Assembly (NCBI GenBank): GCA_002696735.1
Contig: NZSL01000010.1
Coordinates: 44,983 to 108,982, forward strand
Source: Methylophaga sp.
Lineage (GTDB): Bacteria; Pseudomonadota; Gammaproteobacteria; Nitrosococcales; Methylophagaceae
DNA length: 64,000 bases
Direction: 5' to 3'
Both the position numbers and the translations under genes were made by a program. Below, one piece after another: positions 28,613 through 38,667 of the stretch (its first letter is position 1; each line of letters begins with the position of its first letter). The notes under the pieces were generated by a model. That model saw only the letters and a list, made by a program, of their open reading frames with translations, did not search any database and was not told the DNA's origin.

Positions 28613-29673
28613 GACCAACAGACTCCCACTTTGTTGGCATCATCAATGTAGTGTTGCCATTGACTTGCTGTAGCCACACGACCATTTTGTTGCAAACTCT
28701 TATACCAAAGCGCTGTATTTTCTGTGGCTTTATTTAAGTCCCAGACGGGTGTCCAACCTAATTGCTTACGTGCTTTGTCACTATTAATCCCCAGACAGAT
28801 CGTCTCATGTTGTACGTCTTGTTTGGCAATATGCCATGTAAATGCTGGCCAATGTGCATGGATGGACTCCAACACATCACTCACAGTAGCAATCTGCCCC
28901 GAGACAGGACCAAAATTCCAGGCCTGAGCGCAGGCCTGCTCTCGCTCCCATAATTTTTGCCCCAATAGCAGATAACCGCTCAAGGAGTCCAAAACATGTT
29001 GCCATGGCCTTGAAGATTCTGGAGATCTAACTTCTAACGGGACTTTTTTCGTGACACTTCTGACAGCGTCCGGGATCAATCGATCAACCGACCAGTCTCC
29101 CCCACCAATAACATTCCCTGCCCGGGCAGAAGCCAATAAAACATCTTGCAGATTGAAATATGATTTTCGGTAACTATCAACAACCAGTTCTGTCGCCGCT
29201 TTGGAAGCACTGTAGGGATCATGACCGCCCAGAGGATCGGATTCCGTGTATCCATCTTTTTTTTCATGATTCTCATAACACTTATCACTGGTGATAACCA
29301 CAATGGCTTTCACCGAAGGTACGTGACGACATGCCTCTAACAGGTTAACCGTACCCATTACATTGGTTGACCAAGTTTCGAGAGGCTCACTATAAGATAT
29401 CCTGACAAGGGGTTGAGCCGCCAAGTGAAAAACCATGTCGGGCTGCCAGTCTGAAATAATTTCTGATAGGGTTCGATAGTCACGGATATCAGTAAGCTTT
29501 TGTTGAATATCGAGCTGTAATAAAGCCCAATGATTGGGCTCAGTATCAGGCTCCAAAGCAATGCCATACACTTTGGCCCCCATTTGGGATAACCAAAATG
29601 TCAACCAACTTCCTTTAAACCCGGTATGACCAGTGATTAATACTTTTTTATTACGATAAATATCAGCAAACAT
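28609..29673 (-). CDS. rfbG: CDP-glucose 4,6-dehydratase
   Basis: This enzyme converts CDP-glucose to CDP-4-keto-6-deoxyglucose. The protein is 354 residues from the ATG at 29673, overlapping the rfbF stop as TAATG with a GGGAG ribosome site; a reading to 29709 lies inside rfbF and is rejected. It shows GHTGFKGSWL (NAD binding), TSDKCYEN and YSASKAATELVV (Y-x3-K), followed by RAGNVIGGGDWS. The pairing with the cytidylyltransferase makes the CDP specificity secure. Confidence 0.93.
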   Translation of the reverse strand: MFADIYRNKKVLITGHTGFKGSWLTFWLSQMGAKVYGIALEPDTEPNHWALLQLDIQQKLTDIRDYRTLSEIISDWQPDMVFHLAAQPLVRISYSEPLETWSTNVMGTVNLLEACRHVPSVKAIVVITSDKCYENHEKKDGYTESDPLGGHDPYSASKAATELVVDSYRKSYFNLQDVLLASARAGNVIGGGDWSVDRLIPDAVRSVTKKVPLEVRSPESSRPWQHVLDSLSGYLLLGQKLWEREQACAQAWNFGPVSGQIATVSDVLESIHAHWPAFTWHIAKQDVQHETICLGINSDKARKQLGWTPVWDLNKATENTALWYKSLQQNGRVATASQWQHYIDDANKVGVCWS

Positions 29674-30440
29674 TACTCCCAAACCTTCCATGGAGCCGTG
29701 GTTTGCCATAAATTTTCCAGGCTGACTTTATCTCGGAGCGTATCCATTGCTTTCCAAAATCCCGTATGGCGATAGGCCATTAACGCCTGCTGATCTGCCA
29801 GTTTTTTTAGCGGTGATTCTTCCCATGCTGTCGTTGGACCATCAATAAAATCCATAACTTCTGGTTCGAGCACAAAGAAGCCGCCATTGATCCATGAACC
29901 ATCACCTGCTGGCTTTTCTTGAAACTGTTCAACTCTCTCACTATTCAAATTAAGTGCGCCGTATCGACCCGGCGGTTGAATAGCTGTAACTGTGGCTAAT
30001 TTGCCGTGTGATTGATGAAACTCAATCAATTTTTGAATATTAATATCGGAAACGCCATCACCGTAAGTGAAGCAAAAGGTCTCATTGCCAATATAATCTC
30101 TTACTTTCTTCAAACGTCCACCCGTTTGGGTGTCTTCCCCTGTTTCAATCAACGTGATTTTCCAGGGTTCTACATGCTTTTCATGGACTTGCATTTCATT
30201 ATTGGCCATATCAAACGTCACATCTGACATGTGCAGGAAATAATTGGCGAAATATTCTTTTACGACATAGCCTTTATAGCCCAGACAAATAATGAACTCA
30301 TTCACACCGTAATGAGAATACTGTTTCATAATGTGCCAGATAATCGGTTTGCCACCAATGGTAATCATCGGTTTGGGTTTTAGATGAGACTCTTCACTGA
30401 TTCTGGTGCCTAAGCCACCGGCAAGAATGACTGCTTTCAT
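29673..30440 (-). CDS. rfbF: Glucose-1-phosphate cytidylyltransferase
   Basis: This enzyme makes CDP-glucose from glucose 1-phosphate and CTP, the entry step of the island. It has 255 residues, the normal length, with the nucleotidyltransferase signature MKAVILAGGLGTRI, PKPMITIGGKPIIWHIMK, and the characteristic TYGDGVSDI and NGGFFVLEPEVMDFI. It starts 36 bases after flgL with no clear terminator or promoter between, so it may be transcribed with the flagellar genes. Glucose 1-phosphate could be supplied by the AlgC-type mutase at 51742. Confidence 0.95.
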   Translation of the reverse strand: MKAVILAGGLGTRISEESHLKPKPMITIGGKPIIWHIMKQYSHYGVNEFIICLGYKGYVVKEYFANYFLHMSDVTFDMANNEMQVHEKHVEPWKITLIETGEDTQTGGRLKKVRDYIGNETFCFTYGDGVSDINIQKLIEFHQSHGKLATVTAIQPPGRYGALNLNSERVEQFQEKPAGDGSWINGGFFVLEPEVMDFIDGPTTAWEESPLKKLADQQALMAYRHTGFWKAMDTLRDKVSLENLWQTTAPWKVWE

Positions 30441-30476
30441 AGTTAATCTACTGTGATTAAGTTGCGTCTAAGTGTT

Positions 30477-31382
30477 TCACAAAAAGTTAAACAAAGATAA
30501 CCCCTGCACTTTGACATACACTTGTTGGGCTGCCTGTAAACCCACTGATTGTAAATTTAATTGTGTAATTGCCTCAGCATAGTCGAGATCTTCTATTTGA
30601 GAAAGCGTTGTGGTCATACTGAACTGTGAACTGTCATTGATTTCACGTTGTTGTTCTACTGCATTTTGCCGCGTACCAATCCGGGTACGGGCGTCCAGAG
30701 AAGCATCCATGGCGTAGTCCATGTTTGCGAGAAAATCGCCATCATTCGCTCCGGTACCTACAGTGCCATTGGAAAGAGCAGTAGTAAAATCCTGGATGGT
30801 CTGGAAAATGGCTTGATTAGGACCTGCTACTGTCTGGGTAATAAACAAATCATTGCCTGGCTCATTGATAGCAACAAGGTAGCCATCACTGACTCGTAAT
30901 TGTCGTTGCCCGCCATCCCCGTTATAGGCATAGGTTGTGGTATCAAATGGTTGCACATCAGATTGATAACCGGAAAACAGATATTCCCCATTTGAATCTG
31001 TCGTATTAGCCAAAGCGACCAGTGTTTCATTTAGTTGATTAATTTCTTCAGCAATACCCTGACGTGATTCATCACTATTCGTATCATTCAGCGCCTGTAC
31101 TGCCAGCTCTCGAATGCGCTGCATGATGTCACCAGCGCTTTTTAGGGTTCCATCCGTAGTGCTTAAGCGGCTATCAGCAACATCGGCATTATCTTGATAT
31201 TGTTGTGAAAGACCAATCTGTCTTTGTAAATCGAGCATTTTAACGGCGCCAATGGGATCATCCGACGGTGTTTGAATCCGCTTGCCGGATGAAACCTGTA
31301 ATTGGGTTTTAGCCAATTCACTCTGTTGTCTCAGCATGGCCTCCAAGCCTTGTTGAGTTATGCTATTTGTGGAGATACGCAT
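30477..31382 (-). CDS. flgL: Hook-filament junction protein FlgL (HAP3)
   Basis: FlgL joins FlgK to the first flagellin subunits. The 301-residue protein has flagellin-like ends: MRISTNSITQQGLEAML and VSSGKRIQTPSDDPIGA at the N-terminus, and YAEAITQLNLQSVGLQAAQQVY at the C-terminus. It follows flgK by 14 bases. Downstream, rfbF starts after only 36 bases. Confidence 0.95.
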   Translation of the reverse strand: MRISTNSITQQGLEAMLRQQSELAKTQLQVSSGKRIQTPSDDPIGAVKMLDLQRQIGLSQQYQDNADVADSRLSTTDGTLKSAGDIMQRIRELAVQALNDTNSDESRQGIAEEINQLNETLVALANTTDSNGEYLFSGYQSDVQPFDTTTYAYNGDGGQRQLRVSDGYLVAINEPGNDLFITQTVAGPNQAIFQTIQDFTTALSNGTVGTGANDGDFLANMDYAMDASLDARTRIGTRQNAVEQQREINDSSQFSMTTTLSQIEDLDYAEAITQLNLQSVGLQAAQQVYVKVQGLSLFNFL

Positions 31383-31396
31383 GGTTGGTTAATCTC

Positions 31397-32788
31397 CTAA
31401 AATGCGTTAATTAACGAATTAAACACGGTATTCGATACTGTGATTATTTGCGAAGCCGCTTGATAGGCTTGCTGAAACTTGATCAGATTGGCCGCCTCTT
31501 CATCCAGATTAACCCCTGATACACTTTCCGAACGTTGACGGATCTGACTCACCAACCCTGCTTGTGTTTCCTGAGAGACAGTTGCTTGATTAGTGCGAGT
31601 CGCCACTTGAGAAACGATTGAGCCATATTGATCATTGAATGAGCGAGAAATCACTGGAGGGCCGGGATTGAGTATCACGGTGGTCTTATCGGTTTGCAAG
31701 GCCGCCATGGCCAGTGCATTTTCATTATTACCTACGCCCGGATTGGTGGTAGAGGATGCGGCAATTAATCGCGTATCCGTAATGTTCATACTTATAGTAG
31801 CGGCTGTCGTACCAGCAGCATCAAAGAAATCTGTGCCGGCATTGCCGTTTAGATCGATACCATTACCGTGAGCAGTATTAAATGCGGTCACGATCGATTC
31901 AGCTAATATGTCCAGTTCGGCACGCGTACTATCCACGACATCCGTTCTTGCCAGTATCGCACCACCTATTTCACCACCACTAAGCTGCTGGGTAATATTA
32001 ATTTGTGAGGGACCATAACCTATAGCAGTACGGGGGGGATTGGTACTATTGTCGGCAATCGTTGACAGTTCAACCCGACTATTCCCGACCACAAGCCCTT
32101 GTCCATTTCCGATAAAAACATTTACTGCTCCATTATCCTGCTCGACTACATTCACCGAGACCAATTCCGACAAGTCGCCAATCAATTTATCGCGTTTATC
32201 CAGTAAATCATTGGGATTGTAACCAGCAGCCAAGGACTCGGAAATAGATAGGTTTAAATCCTTTATCCCCTGAGAAAGCACATTGATGTCCTTGATTGAC
32301 GCCGAGAGAGTGTTATCAATCTGTCTGTCCAACTCGCCCAGTTGACTGTCCATCGTATTAAACCGGTTGGCCAGCAAGTCACCTTGTGTAAGCATCACCT
32401 GTCTGGCGGCAATCGACGTTGGATCATTGGCAACTTCCTGAACAGAATTGAAAAACGCTTCCAATCCACCACTGATGCTCAGTGAAGAAGAGCCAAGCAG
32501 ATCATCAACCTGTTTGGAAAATGTCAAAAAACCGTCTTGCTGAGATTCAGCAGAGGTATAGGTGCGTAGTTGATTGACCAGAAATTGATTGAAGATACGA
32601 TCAACTCCGGTGACGCCAACACCATTGCCAATGTAGTAACCACCTTCAAAATTGGCTGGCTGTGTACCTTGATCGGTACGCTGACGCGAATACCCCGCCG
32701 TATTAACGTTACTGATGTTATGACTGGTGGTCGCTAATGCATTTTGGGCGGCTAATAAAGCCGAACTACCGATATTCAGCATGCTCAT
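31397..32788 (-). CDS. flgK: Hook-filament junction protein FlgK (HAP1)
   Basis: FlgK caps the hook and connects it to FlgL. It has 463 residues with the conserved N-terminus (GSSALLAAQNALATTSHNIS, NVNTAGYSRQRT), the HAP1 segment (LSISGGLEAFFNSVQEVAND) and the C-terminus (GVNLDEEAANLIKFQQAYQA). The length is on the short side of the family but includes all conserved parts. It follows flgJ by 31 bases. Confidence 0.95.
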   Translation of the reverse strand: MSMLNIGSSALLAAQNALATTSHNISNVNTAGYSRQRTDQGTQPANFEGGYYIGNGVGVTGVDRIFNQFLVNQLRTYTSAESQQDGFLTFSKQVDDLLGSSSLSISGGLEAFFNSVQEVANDPTSIAARQVMLTQGDLLANRFNTMDSQLGELDRQIDNTLSASIKDINVLSQGIKDLNLSISESLAAGYNPNDLLDKRDKLIGDLSELVSVNVVEQDNGAVNVFIGNGQGLVVGNSRVELSTIADNSTNPPRTAIGYGPSQINITQQLSGGEIGGAILARTDVVDSTRAELDILAESIVTAFNTAHGNGIDLNGNAGTDFFDAAGTTAATISMNITDTRLIAASSTTNPGVGNNENALAMAALQTDKTTVILNPGPPVISRSFNDQYGSIVSQVATRTNQATVSQETQAGLVSQIRQRSESVSGVNLDEEAANLIKFQQAYQAASQIITVSNTVFNSLINAF

Positions 32789-32819
32789 TTAGATAATCCT
32801 CTGCGAGCTGTTTTCTAGG

Positions 32820-33791
32820 TTAATACCCCAGGTTCTGAATATTTTTATGCGAAATCTGTGCCAGTGTATCGCCATTCATAATGCGTTTAATCTTGTCAGC
32901 ATATTGCGGATCGGTTGCATAGCCGGCTTCATGCAATTTTTCTACAAAAGTTTCCGGATCGCCAACATGTTTTAATGCTTCTCGGTAGCGGGGTTGCGAC
33001 TGGAGGAAGCTGACGTAATCCTCAAAACTTTGAGCATAATCATCGTAAGAACGAAACCGCGATTGCTCAGCTATGGGTTTACCATCACGATATTCAAGCG
33101 CATTTTTAGCAACGAATTCCCCATCCCATCGGCTATCCGCTTTAATGTTAAAAAGATTAAAACTGGACTGTCCCTCACCATCTTTTAAGACATATCGTCC
33201 CCAGCCGGTTTCAAGTGCCGCCTGAGACAAAATAACTTCAGGTGTCGTCCCCATTTTGTCGGCTGCCTGTTGTGCCAGTGGCCACAGATAGTTAACAAAC
33301 TCTTCAGGCGTTTTAAAGCGCTGGGGAAATTTTTTGTGTTCCGTGTCGGATAAGAGCTCTTTGCTATCTGCATCCAGAGCATTTTCATGGATTTCTTTCA
33401 CTGCACGTCGTAAATCCTGACGAATAGTCACCGTATCAATGCTGAACGTTTGCCCGGGCAAGGGCATATTCGCATTAGTATTTGTCTGACCACCTAATTG
33501 CCGAACAATGACATCCTGTAATCCAAGTCCCCCGCGTTGTGATAAATCCATTGCCAGTTGCTGATCGGCCATTTCACGATAGGTTTTGCTATGATTGGAA
33601 TCGAAAATACCTTCTGCCAAACTCGCCTGACGCATACTTTTCAACATCATCGTCGTGAAAAGCGCTTCAAACTGCGCCGCCACCTGCTGCAAAGTATTCG
33701 CTTTATTCTCGGATTTTAGGGCCGATTCACGCAGTTGATTCAAACCATGAAAGTCAACTGCATTTTGCGAAATATTAGAAGGAATCGTCAT
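32820..33791 (-). CDS. flgJ: Bifunctional rod cap/peptidoglycan hydrolase FlgJ
   Basis: FlgJ caps the growing rod and cuts peptidoglycan so that the rod can cross the cell wall. The 323-residue protein has the rod-cap domain at about 30-105 (VAAQFEALFTTMMLKSMRQAS) and a glucosaminidase domain at about 160-315 with catalytic Glu in SQAALETGWGRY and the FEDYVSFLQSQPRY motif. This is the two-domain form found in gammaproteobacteria. It sits between flgI and flgK as usual. Confidence 0.95.
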   Translation of the reverse strand: MTIPSNISQNAVDFHGLNQLRESALKSENKANTLQQVAAQFEALFTTMMLKSMRQASLAEGIFDSNHSKTYREMADQQLAMDLSQRGGLGLQDVIVRQLGGQTNTNANMPLPGQTFSIDTVTIRQDLRRAVKEIHENALDADSKELLSDTEHKKFPQRFKTPEEFVNYLWPLAQQAADKMGTTPEVILSQAALETGWGRYVLKDGEGQSSFNLFNIKADSRWDGEFVAKNALEYRDGKPIAEQSRFRSYDDYAQSFEDYVSFLQSQPRYREALKHVGDPETFVEKLHEAGYATDPQYADKIKRIMNGDTLAQISHKNIQNLGY

Positions 33792-33797
33792 GTCGGA

Positions 33798-34895
33798 TTA
33801 GATGATTACCAATTCAGCACGCAAGGCACCAGCCTGTTTCAATGCTTCAAGAATTGCCACTAAATCACCAGGTGCAGCCCCAACCTGATTCACTGCACGG
33901 ACAATTTCATCCAGCGACACGCCGGGGTTAAACACGAACATCCTGCTGTTTTCTTCGGATATTTCAATATCATAGTTGGGTGTGATAACAGTCTGCCCAG
34001 CTGATAAAGCATTGGGTTGGGACACTTCAGGATCTGCTGAAATGGTGACCGATAAACTGCCATGGGTTACCGCAGCAGGACTGACACGAACATTCTGACC
34101 AATCACCACGGTACCACTACGAGAGTTGACGACGACTCTAGCTGGAGCCTCACCCGGGCTCAGTTCGAGGTTTTCAATTAAAGATAAAAATGGAATACGT
34201 TGATTGGGATCTCTCGGCGCATTGACCCTGACGGATGCTGCATCCATAGAACTGGCTGTGCCTCGTCCCAACGTCTGATTGATAGCATCCGATAATCTGC
34301 TCGCTGTGGTGAAATCAGCCCGGTGCAAATTCAGGATAATATGATCACCAACATTTAAGGCATTCTGAACGGTACGCTCGACTGTTGCTCCATTGGGAAT
34401 CCGCCCTGCAGTAGGTATATTGACGGTGACCCGAGAACCATCCCCCGCTTCAGCACCAAAGCCCCCCACCACCAGGTTACCTTGTGCCATAGCATATATC
34501 TCACCATCAGCACCTTTTAACGGCGTCATGATCAAGCTGCCGCCACGCAGACTTTTGGAATCGCCCAGTGATGACACAGTAACATCAATGTTTTGGCCAG
34601 GTTTAGCAAAAGGCGGCAAATCAGCATGGACAGAAACTGCCGCTATATTTTTACTTTTCGGATTAACACCAGCGGGTAAGGTCACCCCCATTTCACGCAA
34701 CATACTCCTCAGCGTCTGCCCGGTAAAAGCAGTCTTGTCACCGGTTCCACTGAGACCAACGACCAAACCATATCCCACCAGCTGGTTATCCCGTACTCCG
34801 CCGATAGAGGCCAAGTCCTTAATTCGCTCAGCCTGGGCAGTTGACATTATCAACAGCAAAAAAGCGGCAAAAATTGCATTTAGAAGAGTTTTCAT
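33798..34895 (-). CDS. flgI: Flagellar P-ring protein FlgI
   Basis: FlgI forms the P ring around the rod in the peptidoglycan layer. It has 365 residues with a Sec signal peptide of about 22 residues ending in AQA. The mature protein begins [20 protein letters not shown], a family hallmark. Later motifs include [19 protein letters not shown] and [19 protein letters not shown]. It starts 10 bases after flgH. Confidence 0.96.
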   Translation of the reverse strand: MKTLLNAIFAAFLLLIMSTAQAERIKDLASIGGVRDNQLVGYGLVVGLSGTGDKTAFTGQTLRSMLREMGVTLPAGVNPKSKNIAAVSVHADLPPFAKPGQNIDVTVSSLGDSKSLRGGSLIMTPLKGADGEIYAMAQGNLVVGGFGAEAGDGSRVTVNIPTAGRIPNGATVERTVQNALNVGDHIILNLHRADFTTASRLSDAINQTLGRGTASSMDAASVRVNAPRDPNQRIPFLSLIENLELSPGEAPARVVVNSRSGTVVIGQNVRVSPAAVTHGSLSVTISADPEVSQPNALSAGQTVITPNYDIEISEENSRMFVFNPGVSLDEIVRAVNQVGAAPGDLVAILEALKQAGALRAELVII

Positions 34896-34905
34896 TTTGC
34901 TAACC

Positions 34906-35613
34906 TCAGAAAGGCATTAACGCGCTGATAAAGAACCGGCTAAGCCAGCCCATCGCATTGGAATCATTAGCCGGTCCATCGCCCACATAAGTGATTTGAG
35001 CATCGGCAATTCGAATAGACGAAATGGTATTGGTGGCATCAATATCCCGGGGGCTAATCATGCCGGTTAACCGAACATACTCATTGCCCTGGTTAATGGT
35101 GACCACTTTTTCACCACGTACAATCATATTGCCGTTTGACAGCACCTCCACCACAGACACACTGATATCACCGGTTAGGAAGTTGTTCTGTTCACTTTCA
35201 CCCTCCCCTTCAAAACTGCTATTAGCACCGGTACTAAAAGCAAGATTATTGTCATCCGTATTGGCCAAAGGAAGGCCGCTGGGCAGACTGAATTGAGGGG
35301 TCGTACCAAATATAGTTGGATTATTAATATTGTTTGAGCTGGTTTTATCAACTGTCGTGGTGGCTTCTTTTTCGGCATCAGTCCGCTCTTGTAAACGTAC
35401 TGTCAAAATATCGCCTACCCGACGGGCTTTATAATCTTGATACAAGGTAATATTGCTACGCGTGTCAAAGATAGCACCATCGTTTCGTTCTACTGGAGCA
35501 GTAGCCACCGGCCGCACTGCAGCATAGGCGGGGTCACGTTTTACTTCATTACTGACGCATGCGGAAAGCAAAATCAGTGAAGTGATTCCCAACAGTCGGT
35601 AAATGAATTTCAT
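34906..35613 (-). CDS. flgH: Flagellar L-ring lipoprotein FlgH
   Basis: FlgH forms the outer-membrane L ring of the basal body. The protein is about 235 residues from the ATG at 35613, with GGAG six bases upstream. It begins with a lipoprotein signal ([10 protein letters not shown]) with Cys at about residue 19. Upstream in-frame codons to 35730 lie in the promoter region and are rejected. It shows the FlgH segments [37 protein letters not shown] and [14 protein letters not shown]. It heads a unit with its own sigma-54 promoter, behind the flgG terminator. Confidence 0.95.
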   Translation of the reverse strand: MKFIYRLLGITSLILLSACVSNEVKRDPAYAAVRPVATAPVERNDGAIFDTRSNITLYQDYKARRVGDILTVRLQERTDAEKEATTTVDKTSSNNINNPTIFGTTPQFSLPSGLPLANTDDNNLAFSTGANSSFEGEGESEQNNFLTGDISVSVVEVLSNGNMIVRGEKVVTINQGNEYVRLTGMISPRDIDATNTISSIRIADAQITYVGDGPANDSNAMGWLSRFFISALMPF

Positions 35614-35652
35614 ATGGATCTCCGAAACAAACATATCTATAAAATTGAGCTT

Positions 35653-35667
35653 GCAGAGTCCATGCCA
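35653..35667 (-). promoter_or_regulatory. Sigma-54 type promoter of flgH
   Basis: The minus strand reads TGGCATGGACTCTGC, GG-N10-GC with TGGCA at -24. It lies between the flgG terminator and flgH, with the predicted start near 35641, about 28 bases before the ATG. It is the first promoter of a co-directional run of 18 genes ending at 14107. Confidence 0.75.
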
Positions 35668-35712
35668 CAATCGTGTTTTAATCCAAGAAAACTGGATCTT
35701 CCTACCAGACAT

Positions 35713-35750
35713 AAAAAAGCCCCGAAACATATCAGACGCGTTATCGGGGC
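35713..35750 (-). terminator. Terminator after flgG
   Basis: On the minus strand GCCCCGA pairs with TCGGGGC around an 18-base loop and is followed by TTTTTT. It lies 14 bases after the flgG stop and ends the flgB-flgG transcript. Confidence 0.75.
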
Positions 35751-35763
35751 ACTGTGAATATTT

Positions 35764-36549
35764 CTATAAATTTTGGCTAGCGTACTGCAGCATTTGATCG
35801 GCTGTGGAAATGGCTTTTGAATTCATTTCATACGCCCGTTGGGTTTCGATCATGTTAATCAGTTCGGTCACTACATTGACGTTTGAGGTTTCCAGAGCCC
35901 CGCCAATGACTCGTCCCAAACCATCCAGTGTGGGCGTACCGACGATAGGCACACCACTGGCACCGGTTTCTTTAAACAGATTTTCACCAACGGGTTGCAA
36001 ACCGGCAGGATTCACAAAGTCAGCCAATTCAATTTCGCCAATGACAGTTGGTTCATTATCTCCGGGCTGCGTTACGCTGACAGTACCATCGGCACCAATG
36101 GTAATGCTTTGCACGTCATCTGGAATATTAATGCCGGGATCCAGAAGATAGCCGTTAGACATCACCATATCGCCATCGGAATTAATCTGGAATGTCCCAT
36201 CACGGGTATAGGCGAGATCGCCATCAGGCATCAGGATCTGAAAATAGCCCCGACCATCAATTGCCACATCCAGGGCATTATCTGTTTGGATAATGTTGCC
36301 TTGAGTATGCAATTTTTCAGTGGCTACTGTGCGAACACCTGTACCAATCATTAAACCGGAAGGTAGTTGATTATCGGTAGTCGTTTGCGCGCCAGGTTGG
36401 CGAATTGTCTGATACAACAAATCTTCAAATACTGCACGATCCTGTTTAAACCCTGTGGTGTTCACGTTCGCCAGATTATTTGAAATCACCGACATCCGTG
36501 TTTGCTGAGCATCAAGCCCGGTTTTCGCAATCCATAATGCCTGGTTCAT
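35764..36549 (-). CDS. flgG: Distal rod protein FlgG
   Basis: FlgG builds the distal rod. The 261-residue length is typical. It opens with [20 protein letters not shown] and [20 protein letters not shown], and ends with the conserved [20 protein letters not shown]. The internal [13 protein letters not shown] is diagnostic. It starts 33 bases after flgF and is the last gene before a terminator. Confidence 0.97.
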   Translation of the reverse strand: MNQALWIAKTGLDAQQTRMSVISNNLANVNTTGFKQDRAVFEDLLYQTIRQPGAQTTTDNQLPSGLMIGTGVRTVATEKLHTQGNIIQTDNALDVAIDGRGYFQILMPDGDLAYTRDGTFQINSDGDMVMSNGYLLDPGINIPDDVQSITIGADGTVSVTQPGDNEPTVIGEIELADFVNPAGLQPVGENLFKETGASGVPIVGTPTLDGLGRVIGGALETSNVNVVTELINMIETQRAYEMNSKAISTADQMLQYASQNL

Positions 36550-36582
36550 AAAGTTTCTCCTAAAAACACTATTGCTCTGTTA

Positions 36583-37326
36583 CTAACCATTTAACTGCAA
36601 CAAGCGTGCCGATGCGGCACTGTTTTCTTCTGCAGTGCTCATCATTTTGACTTGCATTTCATATTTACGCTGAAGTTCAATCATATTGACCAAAGCACCC
36701 ACAGCATTCACATTGCTGCCTTCAATGGTTCCAGAGGCAACCTTAACTGTGGCATCCAACGGTGCTTCGGTGCCATCCGACATACGCAGCAAACCATCCT
36801 GATCTTTAAAAACGTTTTGCAGGTCAGGCTTGACCAGCTTGATTCGATCGATAACTGCCAACTCATTTTCAGCACCGCCAATCGGGCGAATGGAAATTGT
36901 GCCATCAGCACCGATATCAATTTTTTCTGCCGGAGGAATGGCAACAGGTCCACCCTCGCCCATTACCGGCAAACCCGTGCCGGTAACTAATTGTCCCAGC
37001 TCGGTAACATGTAAGTCCCCTGCACGGGTATAACCTTCACGACCATCTTTGCCCATGACAGAAATAAAGCCTTCACCTTGTACAGAAATATCCAGTTCAC
37101 GACCGGTTGACTGTACGCTGCCTTGCTGATAATCAGTCGCTGGACGCTCTGTCATTGAATAAACACGGGTGGGTAACCCCTCGCCAAACACCGGCATGGA
37201 ACGGAACTGTTCCAAGTCAGCACGAAAGCCCGTGGTATTAACGTTAGCCAGATTATTGGCATTGGTCGCCTGCGCCAGCATGGTTTGCTGAGCCGCATTC
37301 ATAGAGATAAACAGCATGCGATCCAT
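36583..37326 (-). CDS. flgF: Proximal rod protein FlgF
   Basis: FlgF forms part of the proximal rod. It has 247 residues, starts MDRMLFISMNAAQQTMLAQA (typical of FlgF) and has the rod/hook family N-terminal [19 protein letters not shown] and C-terminal LVNMIELQRKYEMQVKMMST. It follows flgE by 45 bases in the flgBCDEFG operon. Confidence 0.96.
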   Translation of the reverse strand: MDRMLFISMNAAQQTMLAQATNANNLANVNTTGFRADLEQFRSMPVFGEGLPTRVYSMTERPATDYQQGSVQSTGRELDISVQGEGFISVMGKDGREGYTRAGDLHVTELGQLVTGTGLPVMGEGGPVAIPPAEKIDIGADGTISIRPIGGAENELAVIDRIKLVKPDLQNVFKDQDGLLRMSDGTEAPLDATVKVASGTIEGSNVNAVGALVNMIELQRKYEMQVKMMSTAEENSAASARLLQLNG

Positions 37327-37371
37327 AGTTAGCCTCTTTTTTCTATATGCATATCAAACAACTCCGCGAAA

Positions 37372-38655
37372 TTAACGCAGGTTGATAATGGTCTGGGTAA
37401 TGGCATTATTGGTTTCTATCGCTTTCGAGTTCGCCTGGAAATTACGCTGTGCAGTAATCAAGCCAACCAGCTCTTTAGTCAAATCAACATTTGAGGTTTC
37501 CAGTGCACCTGACTGAATCAAACCAAAGCTGCCTGTGCCTGCTTCACCAATCCGCACATCGCCTGAATCCAATGTCGCTTCCCAGGCAGTATTACCAATC
37601 TGTTTTAACCCTTGAGGGTTAGGAAAGTCCGCCAATACAATTTTGGCAACGTTAGTGGTTTGACCATTTGAATATTGGGCCTGTACCAAGCCGGTATCAT
37701 CAATATCCAAGCCTGTCAGCCGGCCGGTAGGAAAACCATTCTGATCGGTATCCAACACGGTAAAGGCCGCTGAGTTCTGTGTAGAACCGGCAAAATTAAT
37801 TTCAAAACTCAAATCAACTGCACCACTACTCAACCCGGAAAACGTATACGTTTCAGTTGGAGTTACCCCGGCATCCAAAGCCCCACCTAAAGCCGGGTCA
37901 AAGGTCAGTGTTTTGGTCGTTTGCCCAGCCCCAAATTCAACTAAAGTCTGACTGCCGGTAGGTTCGTTAATGTACACCTGGACATTCCACTCATTCGGAA
38001 CATTGGTTTTCTGATAGTAATAGGTCAATGTACTTTCGTTACCCAGCGAATCAAAAATATTACTGGAAGTTGAATTGGTATAGGTCAATGGATCGTTCGG
38101 ATCGATCGGCGTTGCGACGGGATCAATGTCGGTAGCTGTAGAGGGAAGATTGGCAGCAATATCAACCTCTGTTGTGGCTTGAGGCACACCCGCTGCAACT
38201 GGCAAACGAATCGGATTTGTCCCACCCAAAGCAGTAGAAGATACACTGCCATCTGCATTGACGGGAAAACCAAGTAAATATTGCCCAGAACTATTGGTGA
38301 TGTAGCCATCGCGGTCAATATTAAAAGCACCGGCTCTACTATATAAAACCTGCTCAGTATCCAGAGCGGGTGCCAATGCGTAAAACCCCTGCCCATTGCC
38401 ACTAATCGCCAAATCCAGCGAATTATTGGTCACTTCCAGGTTTCCCTGATTAAATTGCTGAGCCACATTGTTCAATACAACACCAGTACCAATAGCAGTA
38501 TTGCTGTTTCCAAAGGTAGACAGGGCGTAAACATCACCGAATTCTGCTCGTGAACCTTTAAAACCAATGGTATTGATATTGGCGATGTTGTTTGATTTCA
38601 CATTCAAATCGGCAGTGGCGGCATTGAGGCCTGTTAATGCGGTATTAAATGACAT
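37372..38655 (-). CDS. flgE: Flagellar hook protein FlgE
   Basis: FlgE polymerises into the hook. The 427-residue protein has the rod/hook N-terminus (TALTGLNAATADLNVKSNNI, FKGSRAEFGDVYA), a variable Ser/Thr/Pro-rich middle, and the C-terminal TSNVDLTKELVGLITAQRNF. It starts 12 bases after its hook cap gene flgD. Confidence 0.97.
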   Translation of the reverse strand: MSFNTALTGLNAATADLNVKSNNIANINTIGFKGSRAEFGDVYALSTFGNSNTAIGTGVVLNNVAQQFNQGNLEVTNNSLDLAISGNGQGFYALAPALDTEQVLYSRAGAFNIDRDGYITNSSGQYLLGFPVNADGSVSSTALGGTNPIRLPVAAGVPQATTEVDIAANLPSTATDIDPVATPIDPNDPLTYTNSTSSNIFDSLGNESTLTYYYQKTNVPNEWNVQVYINEPTGSQTLVEFGAGQTTKTLTFDPALGGALDAGVTPTETYTFSGLSSGAVDLSFEINFAGSTQNSAAFTVLDTDQNGFPTGRLTGLDIDDTGLVQAQYSNGQTTNVAKIVLADFPNPQGLKQIGNTAWEATLDSGDVRIGEAGTGSFGLIQSGALETSNVDLTKELVGLITAQRNFQANSKAIETNNAITQTIINLR

Positions 38656-38667
38656 GATGTTTACCCC

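Noticed and set aside
14107..30440. Glycan island as a recent mobile element
   Set aside because: No transposase, integrase, tRNA, or flanking repeats were seen; gene overlaps suggest a settled operon. Origin by older transfer remains possible.
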